A stretch of 64,000 bases of DNA from Geodermatophilus normandii. Lineage in GTDB: Bacteria > Actinomycetota > Actinomycetes > Mycobacteriales > Geodermatophilaceae. How positions within the stretch are numbered: the first letter of the stretch is position 1; each line of letters starts with the position of its first letter. Positions 42,832 to 52,002 of this stretch are shown piece after piece. Below the pieces are notes generated by a model. It was given only the letters and a program-made list of their open reading frames with translations. It ran no database searches and was not told the DNA's origin. A program made the translations under genes and the position numbers. The stretch is from contig NZ_QGTX01000001.1 in assembly GCF_003182485.1 (NCBI RefSeq), forward strand, positions 868,001 to 932,000. Direction: 5' to 3'.

Positions 42832-45453
42832 TCAGTCCGAGGCGCGCTCGGCCACCGACTCGACGACACGGGCGAGCTGCTGCACGAACGGCGGGCGCAG
42901 CAGCCCGAAGTGGTCGGTGCGCACGTGCTCGACCGTCAGCTCGCCCGGGAACAGGCGCGGCCACCAGCGGGGGTCGTCGTCGTTCTCCTCGGAGACCACC
43001 AGGAGCGTACGGCCCGGCCACGGCTCGGGACGGTGGAAGCGCGCCACCCGGGCACCCAGCTCGAAGAAGACCTGCCCCTGCGTGCCCGGGTCGTAGGGCC
43101 GCACCCCGGCGGCGAGCAGGCGGGCGCGGGTCTGCCACAGCTCGCGCCGGCTCCCGGCCGCCTGACTCGGCCCCACCTGCATCTGACGTCGGGCCTGCAG
43201 CACGCCGAGGGGTGTGGGGAGCCCGTCGTGTCCGCCGTCGGCCGGCTGCTTGGCGGCGGGAGGGAGATAGGTGTCGAGGATCGTCAGCAGGGGCACGCGG
43301 CGGCCACGCCGGTTGAGCAGCTGCGCGACCTTGAGCGCGTACAGGCCGCCGAGGGAGTGCCCGACGAGCAGGACCGGTCCCGTCGGGACGGCCTCCTCCA
43401 GCACCCGCACGTACCGGCGCGCGGCGGCCGCGACGGTCCAGTCCGGCACCCCGCGGTTCTCCAGCCCCTGCATCTGGAACGCGTACACCGGCCGGTCGTC
43501 GAGGGCCCGGGCGAGCGGCTCGAAGACGGCGCCCACAGCGCCGGCACCGGCGAAGCAGAACACCGGCGTCCGGGTGCCCGTGCTGCGCAGCCTCACGAGG
43601 GTGCCGTGACGGTCAGGAGTCGCCGGGCTCGTCCGTGCACGGTCGAGTGCAGCGGCGAAGTCGGCGAGGGTCGGGTGTTCTGCCAGGTCAGCCGTCCGCA
43701 GGGACAGCCCGGTCTGCGCGGCGACGGCGGCGAGCATCTCCTCGACGGCGAGCGAGTCCCCGCCGAGCGCCGTGAAGCTCTCGTCCCGGCCGACGCGGTC
43801 CAGGTGCAGGATCGGCGCCCAGATCCCGGCCAGCACGGCCTCGGTCCCGGTGATCGGCGTCACCGGCTCCCCCCGTTCCGGCACGGGTGGCAGCCGGGTG
43901 ACGTCGATCTTGCCGCGCTCCGTGCGCGGCATCGTCTCCATGAGGACGACGTCCCGCGGCACCATCCAGTCCGGGAGCGCCCGGCTCAGCGCTGCCCGCA
44001 GCCCCGCGGGCGAGGGGATGGTCCCCGACGCGTCCGGCACGACCCAGGCGACGAGGCGCTCCGCCCCGCGTTCGGTGGCCCGGGCGCGGACGACGGCGTC
44101 CACGACCTCGGGTAGGGCCAGCAGCGCCGCCTCGACCTCCCCCGGCTCGACCAGGTAGCCGCGGATCTTGACCGAGTCGTCGGACCGCCCGAGGAGGTGC
44201 AGGCAACCGTCCTCGTCGAGCCGGGCCTTGTCGCCGGTCTGGAACCGCCGGCGGCCGTCCGGGAGGTCCTCGAACCTCGCCGCCGTCCGCTCCGGGTCCC
44301 CCCAGTAGTAGCCGCTGTGGTGGGCGGAGGTGACGGCCAGCAGGCCGATGGTGCCCGGCGGCACGGGGCGGCCGTCGTCGTCCAGGACCTCGATGGTCTG
44401 GTGCGGATAGGGCCAGCCGAGCGGAACGATCCCGTCCGGGACGCGGTCCGAGGGACGGATCTCGAAGCTGGCGAAGGCGAGCGCCTCGGTCGCGCCCACC
44501 CCGTTGGCGTAGCAGGCCTCCGGCCCCAGGTGCGGCAGGAACGCGGCGACGTCCCGGCCGTAGGACTTCTCCCCACCGGTCATGAACCGCCGCAGCGCCG
44601 GGATGAGCTCGCCGGGCCGGAGGACCGCGGTGATCGCCCGCATCAGGGCCGGCGAGCACAGCGTCACGGTGATGCGCCCGTCGCGCAGCAGGCCCACCAG
44701 CTCGTCCAGGCCACGGACCCGTGGGTCGAGGACCACCAGGGTCGCCCCCTGCAGCAAGGTGGGGAACAAGATCATGTCGGCGGCAGCGAAGGCGTAGGGG
44801 AGCACCAGCGCGACCCGGTCGGACCCCGTCAACCCCATGGCCCGGATGCCGGCGTCGGCACTGGTGACGGCGGACCGGTGTGTGTAGACGAAGCCCTTGG
44901 GGACGCCCGTGCTGCCCGAAGTGAACACCAGCACCGCTGCGTCGTCCGGGTCGAGCTCAGGGAGGGTGGCGTCGTCCGGACCGGGCTTCCCCGTGGCCAC
45001 CGGGAGGTCCTCGAGCGCGAGGACCGTCTCGATCCCCGGCAGGCCCACCGACGCCGGGCGGTGGGCCCGGTCGGCGACGAGCACCCGCACACCGGCCTGT
45101 GCGGCGATCTGCGCCACCCTGGCCTCGGGCAGCAGCACGTCCAGGACGACGCAGGGGTGCCCGGCGGCGATCACCGCGAGGAATGCGGCGACGCTGGTGG
45201 TGTTCTGCTCCGCGTACAGGGCGATCGGCGTCCGGTCCTCCGGATCACCGACGGCGCGCACCAGCTCGCCGGCCGTCGCCCGCACGCGCCGATCCAGCTC
45301 GGCGTAGGTGAGAGCACCGTCCCAGGAGTCCAGCGCCACCCGGTCCGGCAGGCACCGGGCGACCTCCGCCAGGCGCTCGACGACGTTCGCCGGACCGGGC
45401 ACCTCCAGCGGCGTCAACGCCGTGGCCGTCCGCTCGCGTCCTTCGTCGTCCAC
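42832..45453 (-). CDS. A-T-TE nonribosomal-peptide-synthetase-like protein 2
   Basis: An 873-residue paralogue of the product of 37650-40172, colinear over its whole length. Adenylation motifs are LVFTSGSTGVPKG (about 176), NGVGATEALAFAS, FQTGDKAR, RSDDSVKIRGYLVEP and RTERGKID (Lys515). The carrier Ser567 is in GGDSLAVEEML. The thioesterase has VGHSLGG (Ser700), ILDTYLPPAAK and RTDHFGLLRPP (His848). The position equivalent to the amino-binding Asp reads AFAAADM, so it too seems to lack that residue at the expected place. The region between thioesterase nucleophile and His is longer than in paralogue 1. GTG start at 45453. Two such enzymes suggest two substrates or two products. Confidence 0.88.
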   Translation of the reverse strand: MDDEGRERTATALTPLEVPGPANVVERLAEVARCLPDRVALDSWDGALTYAELDRRVRATAGELVRAVGDPEDRTPIALYAEQNTTSVAAFLAVIAAGHPCVVLDVLLPEARVAQIAAQAGVRVLVADRAHRPASVGLPGIETVLALEDLPVATGKPGPDDATLPELDPDDAAVLVFTSGSTGVPKGFVYTHRSAVTSADAGIRAMGLTGSDRVALVLPYAFAAADMILFPTLLQGATLVVLDPRVRGLDELVGLLRDGRITVTLCSPALMRAITAVLRPGELIPALRRFMTGGEKSYGRDVAAFLPHLGPEACYANGVGATEALAFASFEIRPSDRVPDGIVPLGWPYPHQTIEVLDDDGRPVPPGTIGLLAVTSAHHSGYYWGDPERTAARFEDLPDGRRRFQTGDKARLDEDGCLHLLGRSDDSVKIRGYLVEPGEVEAALLALPEVVDAVVRARATERGAERLVAWVVPDASGTIPSPAGLRAALSRALPDWMVPRDVVLMETMPRTERGKIDVTRLPPVPERGEPVTPITGTEAVLAGIWAPILHLDRVGRDESFTALGGDSLAVEEMLAAVAAQTGLSLRTADLAEHPTLADFAAALDRARTSPATPDRHGTLVRLRSTGTRTPVFCFAGAGAVGAVFEPLARALDDRPVYAFQMQGLENRGVPDWTVAAAARRYVRVLEEAVPTGPVLLVGHSLGGLYALKVAQLLNRRGRRVPLLTILDTYLPPAAKQPADGGHDGLPTPLGVLQARRQMQVGPSQAAGSRRELWQTRARLLAAGVRPYDPGTQGQVFFELGARVARFHRPEPWPGRTLLVVSEENDDDPRWWPRLFPGELTVEHVRTDHFGLLRPPFVQQLARVVESVAERASD

Positions 45454-45651
45454 CGAGAACCCCCGCGGGTCTAATGGTCCGGACCTGGCCGGACGGTGTC
45501 GAGCGGCGCACCGGGGGAACGCTGCACCGCCTGTCTGGCGGCAAGCTAACAGCTGATCGCTCCCGGCGGGATCGGGGCCGGAGGACTGTCACCCGCCCCC
45601 GACACGGCGGCGGACCGGACGGGCCACCCACCGTCGCCGGCGACCCGCCGG

Positions 45652-46968
45652 TCAGGACCGGTGGCCCCGGGCGGCCCGCAGGCTGCGCACGTAGGCCCCG
45701 GGCCCGCGGCGTCCGCCCGCGCGCTCCAGCCGGGCGAGGTCGGCCGGCGGCACCGGGCCGAGGGGCGGCGGACCGGCCGGCTCGGACGTGGTGGCCCATC
45801 GGCTGCGCACCGCCGCCGGGACCTTCGCCGCCAGACCCAGCACGTGCCGCGGGTCCCGCAGGACGAGTGAGGTCAGCATGGCCGTGAAGCCGAGCCCGTA
45901 GTCGTGCAGCTGCGCGCGGAGCTCGTCCTCACCGGCGCGGTGGGTGTGGAAGACCACTGCCGCGGGCTCGTAGCCGATCGCACCGCCGAGCCACAGGAGC
46001 CGGATGAACATCGCCAGGTCCTCGCCGCCCTTTGACGGCGTCCCGGTGCCCAGGGCGACGTCGAAGTCGCCCAGCCGCGCCAGGGCCGTCCGGCGGAAGG
46101 CCATGTTCGCGCCGGCACCGACGGCACCGGCGCCGTAGACGGCGAACCGCCGCAGCTCGCGCTGCCCGGCGTCGAGGACGCGCACCTCGGCCCGGCGCGC
46201 AATCCCCGCGCCACTGGTCCCACGGTAGGTCATCGGGGCGAACACCCGCGTTCCGCCGAAGCCGCCGTAGTGCCGCTCGAACCACAGCTGCGCGGGGGTC
46301 TCCAGCTCGCCCGGCAGGATCAGCCCGGTGACGGCGTCCTCGTCGGGGTGCCGGGCGAACCGCTCACCGAGTGCACGCAGCCAGCGTGGGTCCACGCGGA
46401 CGTCGTCGTCGGTGAAGGCGACCACCTCCCCCCGAGCGGCCCGGACGCCCGCGTTGCGTGCGGCGGAGATGCCGGGCACCGCCTCCCGGACCGCCCGCAC
46501 GCGCGAGAGTCCGGCCACGACGTCGGCGGCGCCCACCGCGGGGGTCCCCCGGGAGTTGTCGACGAGGACCACCTCGGCGTCCGGATAGTCCAGCCGGTCC
46601 AGTGCCTCCAGTCCCGCCCGCAGCTGCTCGGGGCGCGCGAGGTTGGTCGGCACGACCACGGTCGCGCTGGGGAGCTCCGCATCCGGGACGGGCTCCGGCC
46701 AGTGGGGTTCCCGGCCCTCGAGCAGGCGCGACGCCAGCCGGCGGACCTCGTCGGCCGGTACCTCGTCCCGGCCGTCGAAGGGCACCTCCACGATGCCCGC
46801 CGGCGCACCGCCCGAGCACACCACGAGCCAGGCCCCACCCCACCGCGCGCCATCGTCCCGGCGGGCGCTCAGCCCCTCACCGGGGGCCTCCGCGTCGATG
46901 ACGACGATGCGGATCGGGGCGTACCCGGAGGTCTCCGCGCTGCTCACCGGGAGAACGTAACCGGGCAC
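45652..46968 (-). CDS. Glycosyltransferase family 2
   Basis: A 438-residue protein with an N-terminal extension of about 100 residues (including IRIVVIDAEAPG) and a GT-A domain: SATVVVPTNLARPEQLRAG, VVLVDNSRG, VPGISAARNAGVRAARGEVV, and FTDDDVRVDPRWLRAL with the metal-binding DDD. GGEDLAMFIRLLWLGG is the catalytic ED region. The C-terminal portion is amphipathic, ending in a basic tail. The same architecture occurs in the GT2 at 53338-54522. It is separated from the A-T-TE gene by about 200 bases. A GTG at 46968 is the longest start and a GTG at 46947 is an alternative; neither has a good Shine-Dalgarno. Confidence 0.85.
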   Translation of the reverse strand: MPGYVLPVSSAETSGYAPIRIVVIDAEAPGEGLSARRDDGARWGGAWLVVCSGGAPAGIVEVPFDGRDEVPADEVRRLASRLLEGREPHWPEPVPDAELPSATVVVPTNLARPEQLRAGLEALDRLDYPDAEVVLVDNSRGTPAVGAADVVAGLSRVRAVREAVPGISAARNAGVRAARGEVVAFTDDDVRVDPRWLRALGERFARHPDEDAVTGLILPGELETPAQLWFERHYGGFGGTRVFAPMTYRGTSGAGIARRAEVRVLDAGQRELRRFAVYGAGAVGAGANMAFRRTALARLGDFDVALGTGTPSKGGEDLAMFIRLLWLGGAIGYEPAAVVFHTHRAGEDELRAQLHDYGLGFTAMLTSLVLRDPRHVLGLAAKVPAAVRSRWATTSEPAGPPPLGPVPPADLARLERAGGRRGPGAYVRSLRAARGHRS

Positions 46969-47136
46969 CGCTGCCCACGACGTCGCCTCCTCACCCCTTC
47001 CGGCGGCCCGCGCCGCGCCGACTCACCCCAGGGGTGGGCCACGGCCCGGACCCGCTGGGCTCACAGCTCCCCGCAACACGGGACACGTACGTTGCCCTCG
47101 ACGCACTCCACCGACCCACCCGGGAGCCGACCTCCG

Positions 47137-48267
47137 ATGAGGATCCTCACCCAGCTGCTGACCCTCGAGCGGGTCGGGGGGATCGAGGTGTGCACCTTGG
47201 AGCTCACCCGGGCCCTGGTCGCCCGCGGGCACGAGGTGCACATCGTCCACGGTCCGCCATTCGGGCTGCTCGACGTCGAGGACATGACCGCCGACCTCGA
47301 GGCGGCCGGTGCGGTGCTGCACGGCCCCTACCCGCTGGCCACCTCGCTGCGCGGCGCCCCGGCGGCGGTCCCCCGGTTCCTGCCGGCCGCCCGGCTCGCC
47401 CGGCGGCTGCACCCCGACGTGCTGTGGCTGCACCGCCTGGAGCACGTGGTGTGGGGGCAGACGGTGGGGCGCTGGTCGGGCACCCCGCTGGTGCTGCACC
47501 TGCACCAGGTGCCGAACTACCGGCGGGCGTTGCCGGTCCTCACCCGCGGTGTGCGGCGGTTCGTGGCCGTGTCGGAGTTCATGCGCGAGCGGTGGGTCGA
47601 GGCGGGTGTGGACCCCGGGCTCGTCGACGTCGTCTACAACGCCCTGCCGCCAGAGTCCTACCCGGCCGGTGACCTCGCCGCACGTGACCGCGCCCGGGTG
47701 GCCCTCGGCCTGCCACCCGACGTCCCGGTGGTGCTCTTCTACGGCCGGCTGGAGCCGGAGAAGGGCATCGAGGTCGCGCTGGACGCGTGGCACCAGCTCG
47801 CTCCGGCCCACCACGAGGCGCACCTGCTCCTGTTGGGCAACGTCCCGCCATACACCGACCCGCGGCTGCGCAGCCGCATCGACGAGCTCGTGCGGTGCGG
47901 GACGGGCACCCTCGCCCCGGGCCTTGGTGACGTCGTCCCGGCGCTGCACGCCGCAGAGGTGGTGCTGTTCCCGACCCTGCTGGAGGAGGCCTTCGGCCGG
48001 GTGGCCCTGGAGGCGTTGATCACCGGACGGCCCGTGCTGGCTTCTCGCATCGGCGCGTTGCCGGAGATCCTCACCGGCTCCCTTCAGCAGCACCTCGTCC
48101 CCCCGGGGGACGCCGCGGCGCTGGCCGCGGGCATGAAGGCGCTGCTGTCGTGGCGCCGCGACGAGCCGGGCCTCGGCGCGGCCGCACGGGCGCACGCTCG
48201 CGCCGCGTTCGACTTCGACACCCAGGTGGCCCACCTGGAGGCGGTGCTGGCCGGGGCCCGGCGGTAG
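47137..48267 (+). CDS. Glycosyltransferase family 4
   Basis: A 376-residue GT-B enzyme. It starts MRILTQLLTLERVGGIEVCT, the usual acceptor-side glycine loop. VAVSEFMRERWVEAGVDPGL and VVYNALPPESY precede the donor domain, which has VVLFYGRLEPEKGIEVALDA and the EX7E motif within LEEAFGRVALEALITGRPVL. The sugar is not predictable. It diverges from the GT2 at 45652-46968 and converges with the flippase gene, one base separating the stop codons. It is probably one assembling transferase of the polysaccharide encoded by this locus. Confidence 0.9.
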   Translation: MRILTQLLTLERVGGIEVCTLELTRALVARGHEVHIVHGPPFGLLDVEDMTADLEAAGAVLHGPYPLATSLRGAPAAVPRFLPAARLARRLHPDVLWLHRLEHVVWGQTVGRWSGTPLVLHLHQVPNYRRALPVLTRGVRRFVAVSEFMRERWVEAGVDPGLVDVVYNALPPESYPAGDLAARDRARVALGLPPDVPVVLFYGRLEPEKGIEVALDAWHQLAPAHHEAHLLLLGNVPPYTDPRLRSRIDELVRCGTGTLAPGLGDVVPALHAAEVVLFPTLLEEAFGRVALEALITGRPVLASRIGALPEILTGSLQQHLVPPGDAAALAAGMKALLSWRRDEPGLGAAARAHARAAFDFDTQVAHLEAVLAGARR

Positions 48268-48268
48268 G

Positions 48269-49804
48269 TCAGGTCGGACGGCGGAGCAGCCCGGGCTTGC
48301 CCTGGGCGATGCGCAGCCGGTGCAGGAACCACGGCAGGCACACGACGGCGAGGGCGAAGCGGCCGAGGTCCCACTCCGTCGACTGCGGCAGCAGGAGCGT
48401 GGCGGCGCAGACCGCCACAGCCAGTGTCGGCGGGAGCAGCACGGCAAGCGGTGTGCGGGGCCAGACGATGCCGGCCGGGAGCCAGGCGCGGTGCAGCACG
48501 GCCTGGATGGTGAACGCGACCAGCGTGGCGAGAGCCGCACCGCTGAGGTCCAGGTGCGGCACCAGCAGGATGTTGAGCCCGACGTTCACGACAGCGGCGA
48601 TGACGGCGCTCCAGGCGAGAGGGCCGGTGCGCTCGAGCGTCACCAGCGCCCGTCCGGTACCGCTGCCGGCGAGCACCGGGAACCCCGCGAGCGCGACGAG
48701 GAACACCACGGGCAGCAGCGCGCCCGGTCGGTAGCTCTCCGGTGCGACGAGGGTGAGCACGAGTGGGGCGGCGAGCGTGATGCCGGTGATGGCCGGCGCC
48801 ATCAGGGCGATCAGTCCGTCCCGGGAGTGCCCGATGAGCGCCCACCGGCGGTCCTCGTCGGCGATGGCGGCGATCCGCGGAGCCCACGCGGCGCTGACCA
48901 TGGACAGCAGCAGGACCGCGACGTTGCCCACGGTGTAGGCGATCTGGTAGCGGCCGGCCTCCTCAGGGCCCAGCAGACGCTGCACGACGAGGCGGTCACC
49001 AGCGTTGAGGACGTAGATCGCCAGCCCGGACACCATGAGTGGGATGCCGAGGGCCAGCGCGCGACGCGCCACGTCCGGTCCGATGCGCCGGCTCCAGCGT
49101 GGTCGGACCAGCACCAGGCCGAGCACCAGCACCAGCGCCAGGCTGCCGAGGCCACCGAGCGCGTAGGCGTTCGCCGTCCGGTAGCCGCCGCCGATGAGGA
49201 TGACCAGGCCGCTGAACTGCCCCCCGACGGCCGACAGGATGTTCAGGAGGCTGAACGCACCCAGCCGGTCCTGGCTGAGCAGCAGCGCCGAGACGACCAG
49301 GGTGGCTGACGCGGGCACGGTCCAGCCGATGACCGTGACGAGTATGGGGCTCGACGGCGCGAAGCCGAGCTCGTGCCCCCACCACGGCACGGTGAGCGCC
49401 GCCACCGCTGTGAGCGCGCAGGCCAGTACGAGCGCGAGCAGGACCAGCGCGCGGGCGGGACGGTCGTCGTCGGAGGTGGCGCGGATCTGCACCAGCGCCT
49501 GGTCGATCCCGGCCACCGCCAGGACGACGAGCACCTGGTGGACCGCGATCGCCGATGCCAGCTCGCCGAACTCTCTCGGGGGCAGCAGGTGGGCGAGGAT
49601 GGGCGAGACGAGGACGGAGCTGACCATCTGCGCGGCGAGCACCGCGACGTAGAGCATCCCCCGTCCGAACAGCGTCGAGGCGACGTCCTCGACCGATGGC
49701 GCGGTGGGGGGCGCCAGTCCGGCGACGCTCGAGGCGACGGAGAGTTCGTCGGGGACGGGGTGCGCGGCGTCGTCCGGCGTCGTGCTGGGCCTGTCCGAAC
49801 TCAC
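48269..49804 (-). CDS. Oligosaccharide flippase (Wzx/MOP-type)
   Basis: A 511-residue integral membrane protein with about 14 hydrophobic helices and a 45-residue soluble N-terminus. TLFGRGMLYVAVLAAQMVSS and LAHLLPPREFGELASAIAVH are typical of polysaccharide flippases, as are the central ALALGIPLMVSGLAIYVLNAGDR and YQIAYTVGNVAVLLL. It would move a lipid-linked oligosaccharide across the membrane. It is central in the glycosyltransferase cluster, which fits a Wzx-type pathway; no Wzy polymerase is certain, although the membrane protein at 55405-57732 could contribute. GTG at 49804 has GGGAAGG six bases upstream. Confidence 0.88.
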   Translation of the reverse strand: MSSDRPSTTPDDAAHPVPDELSVASSVAGLAPPTAPSVEDVASTLFGRGMLYVAVLAAQMVSSVLVSPILAHLLPPREFGELASAIAVHQVLVVLAVAGIDQALVQIRATSDDDRPARALVLLALVLACALTAVAALTVPWWGHELGFAPSSPILVTVIGWTVPASATLVVSALLLSQDRLGAFSLLNILSAVGGQFSGLVILIGGGYRTANAYALGGLGSLALVLVLGLVLVRPRWSRRIGPDVARRALALGIPLMVSGLAIYVLNAGDRLVVQRLLGPEEAGRYQIAYTVGNVAVLLLSMVSAAWAPRIAAIADEDRRWALIGHSRDGLIALMAPAITGITLAAPLVLTLVAPESYRPGALLPVVFLVALAGFPVLAGSGTGRALVTLERTGPLAWSAVIAAVVNVGLNILLVPHLDLSGAALATLVAFTIQAVLHRAWLPAGIVWPRTPLAVLLPPTLAVAVCAATLLLPQSTEWDLGRFALAVVCLPWFLHRLRIAQGKPGLLRRPT

Positions 49805-50241
49805 TGCCACCCTTCCCTGCTGCCGGTCTGCGCGTCGCTATCGTGCGGGCCCGGTACCCGGGCGCCTGACGACGGTACGGCGTGCCCGCTCGCCCCGGGG
49901 AGCCCTGGGGATCGGTGGGCCAGGGCCGCACGAACGCCTCCTCTCGAAATGACGCCCAGTGACCTCGGCGGCACCCGACCGGCGACCGCCGCTAGGTCCT
50001 CGCTGCTCTCGCTGTACAGGACATCCTGGATGGGGTAGACATGGACCGGTCCCGGCACGGAGAGTCACCGCCTGGACTGCGAACCGGCTCCTGGTCGGGG
50101 AGCGCACGGGGGCAAAGGCGCTTCCAACCGACGACAGCAGAACACGGGTGAGCGTTGACCCGCCGGACATCCCTGGTCGCCATGGTCCGGCGGTGAGCAG
50201 AGGCGAAACCGGACCCGTCTTCGATCGAGGAGACCACCGGT
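49805..50241. other. Divergent intergenic region with conserved leader of GT2 copy A
   Basis: About 437 bases between the flippase and GT2 copy A. No gene is evident. The last 90 bases closely match the region before GT2 copy B (including 39 identical bases beginning TGGTCGCCATGG) and contain an inverted repeat. TTGACC at 50155-50160 could be a -35 element. Confidence 0.6.
50160..50193 (+). promoter_or_regulatory. Conserved inverted repeat in the leader of GT2 copy A
   Basis: CCGCCGGA at 50160-50167 and TCCGGCGG at 50186-50193 form a perfect 8-bp inverted repeat with an 18-base spacer containing the palindrome CCATGG. The same arms occur upstream of copy B at 62268-62303 with a 20-base spacer. 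An mRNA stem or a protein site is possible. Confidence 0.6.
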
Positions 50242-51105
50242 ATGCACCAGCACGAGCGCGTCCGTCCTGCCACGGTCCTTCCGCTTCCGCGTCGCGCGCC
50301 GCGGGTCAGCGTGGTGATCCCCACCTACAACGAGGCCAAGAACCTGCCCTACGTCTTCGCGGCCATCCCCGAGGACGTCCACGAGGTCATCGTGGTCGAC
50401 GGGCACAGTGTGGACGGCACCGTGGAGGTCGCCCAGGCGCTCCGGCCGGACGTGCGGATCGTCCTGCAGAACCGCCGCGGCAAGGGCAATGCCATGGCCT
50501 GTGGTTTCGCCGCTGCGACCGGCGACGTGCTCGTGATGCTCGACGCCGACGGCTCGGCCGACCCGCAGGAGATCCCCCGGTTCGTCGACGCGCTGACCGC
50601 CGGAGCCGACTTCGCCAAGGGCACCCGCTTCGCCAACGGCGGCGGCAGCGCCGACATCACCCGAGTGCGCGCCTGGGGCAACGGCTGGCTCAACCGGATC
50701 GCCAACCTGCTGTTCGGCACCCGGTACACCGACCTGTGCTACGGCTACAACGCCTTCTGGACCCACTGCCTCGACGTGCTCGAGCTCGACGCGAGCGACC
50801 GGGGCCGGACGGACCGGCTGTGGGGTGACGGGTTCGAGATCGAGACGATCATCAACACCCGGGTGGCCAAGGCCCGCCTGCGCATCGTCGAGGTCCCCAG
50901 CTTCGAGGCCGAGCGGCAGTTCGGGCAGAGCAACCTCAACACCTGGCGCGACGGCATCCGCGTGCTGCGCGCCCTGGCGGTGGAACGGGTCAACCGCGTC
51001 GGCCGCCGCCGACCGGTCCGCCGGCCCGGGGTCGTCCAGCCGGCACCGTCCGCAGTGGCCTTCGCCGGGGCCGCAGGGGACGGCGAGCAGATCCGCTCGG
51101 CCTGA
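50242..51105 (+). CDS. Glycosyltransferase family 2, copy A (dolichyl-phosphate mannosyltransferase-like)
   Basis: A 287-residue GT-A enzyme. RVSVVIPTYNEAKNLPYVF starts the domain, then VIVVDGHSVDGTVEVAQAL, VLMLDADGSADPQEIPRFVD with the catalytic DAD metal site, FAKGTRFANGGGSADITR and CYGYNAFWTHCLDVL. These are close to dolichol/polyprenyl-phosphate glycosyltransferases and to enzymes starting exopolysaccharide repeats. The central 644 bases (50323-50966) are identical to those of copy B at 62429-63072, while the two ends differ. The last residues are variable and Arg/Pro-rich. ATG at 50242; GAGGAG precedes it by about ten bases. Confidence 0.9.
   Translation: MHQHERVRPATVLPLPRRAPRVSVVIPTYNEAKNLPYVFAAIPEDVHEVIVVDGHSVDGTVEVAQALRPDVRIVLQNRRGKGNAMACGFAAATGDVLVMLDADGSADPQEIPRFVDALTAGADFAKGTRFANGGGSADITRVRAWGNGWLNRIANLLFGTRYTDLCYGYNAFWTHCLDVLELDASDRGRTDRLWGDGFEIETIINTRVAKARLRIVEVPSFEAERQFGQSNLNTWRDGIRVLRALAVERVNRVGRRRPVRRPGVVQPAPSAVAFAGAAGDGEQIRSA
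50323..50966 (+). repeat. 644-bp identical duplication, copy A
   Basis: Compared line by line, 50323-50966 is identical to 62429-63072 (offset 12106). Similarity drops abruptly at both ends, within the coding sequences. Direct orientation. Confidence 0.95.
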
Positions 51106-51117
51106 CCGACCCGCGCC

Positions 51118-51882
51118 TCAGCGGGGGCCGCGGACGGGAGACCTGACGGCCGCCTCCAGCCAGGTGCCGAGTTCCTCCGCCTCCGGCGGGAGCGCGCCGT
51201 TGACCGGCGGCCGCTCGAAGACCAGCCGGATACGCACCACACCGGGCAGGTCGGCGGCGCGGTCACGCCAGTTGGTCCGGCGGATGAGTCCCGTCTTCAC
51301 CGTGTCGACGACAGCGAAGGGCGCGTAACCGGCCTTCCCCGCCCCGCGGATGCTCGCGTCGTTGCCGTCCCGGATGACGGTGATCAGCGTGTCGGCGAGT
51401 CCGGTGCGCACGTAGTGGTCGCGGATGCCGTCGGAGGCGCTGGCCAGCAGTCCCCGGCCCCGGTGGTCCGGGTGCGTGACGGAGTCCTCCTGGTTGACCA
51501 CTCCGTCGGGCAGGGGCATCCAGCCGGTCGAGGTCATGTCGGTCGGTGCCGAGCCCCGGAAGACCCACGCGGAGAACGCGACGTCGTCACCGCGGCGGAC
51601 CAGCCACAGGTGGTGCCCGGCGGCCAGGAAGGCACGGGCCCGGGGGAAGTCCGCCCCCGTCTGGCGCAGCAGCGGGAGGTCCTGCTCGCCGGCCAGGACC
51701 AGCTCGAACCCCTCAGGCAGCGGCTTGCTGCGCCGCTCGGCGGTGGCGGGCACCCAGAACCAGTGGTAACGGCGCCGCTCGGAGAACGAGACGGGCAGCC
51801 GGGCACCGACCCGCTCCAGGAGGCCGGGCGTCCCGCGTGGGGGCACCGGAGGGGTGCGCGGGTTCGCCGCGGTGTCGGTCAT
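51118..51882 (-). CDS. GNAT-family acetyltransferase
   Basis: A 254-residue protein. After a divergent N-terminal domain (FSERRRYHWFWVPATAERRS) the GNAT core is seen: VAFSAWVFRGSAPTDM, SVTHPDHRGRGLLASASDGIRD with the acetyl-CoA pyrophosphate-binding R-G-x-G-L, and IRDGNDASIRGAGKAGYAPFAVV. It is a paralogue of the broken gene at 58683-59497, with the same N-terminal motif RYHW, so both belong to the polysaccharide locus. A role in acylating a sugar or lipid intermediate is inferred. The ATG at 51882 gives the usual length. It is the last gene of the long minus-strand series. Confidence 0.85.
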   Translation of the reverse strand: MTDTAANPRTPPVPPRGTPGLLERVGARLPVSFSERRRYHWFWVPATAERRSKPLPEGFELVLAGEQDLPLLRQTGADFPRARAFLAAGHHLWLVRRGDDVAFSAWVFRGSAPTDMTSTGWMPLPDGVVNQEDSVTHPDHRGRGLLASASDGIRDHYVRTGLADTLITVIRDGNDASIRGAGKAGYAPFAVVDTVKTGLIRRTNWRDRAADLPGVVRIRLVFERPPVNGALPPEAEELGTWLEAAVRSPVRGPR

Positions 51883-52002
51883 AGTCGATCGTCCGCCGTC
51901 CTGGCGTCGGGCAGGGGTGCCGTTCGACACCTGGACGCCGCGGCGATCGTAGGGCCGGGCGCTGCTCCGTCAGGCCTCCTGGCGCACGGTGGAGCAGGCC
52001 TC

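Noticed and set aside
37650-45453. Canonical peptide-forming NRPS assembly line
   Set aside because: No condensation, epimerisation or MbtH-like gene is seen, and each protein has only one A-T-TE module.
44197-45474. Plus-strand open frame opposite the second A-T-TE gene
   Set aside because: It overlaps a well-supported adenylation domain and shows no motif.
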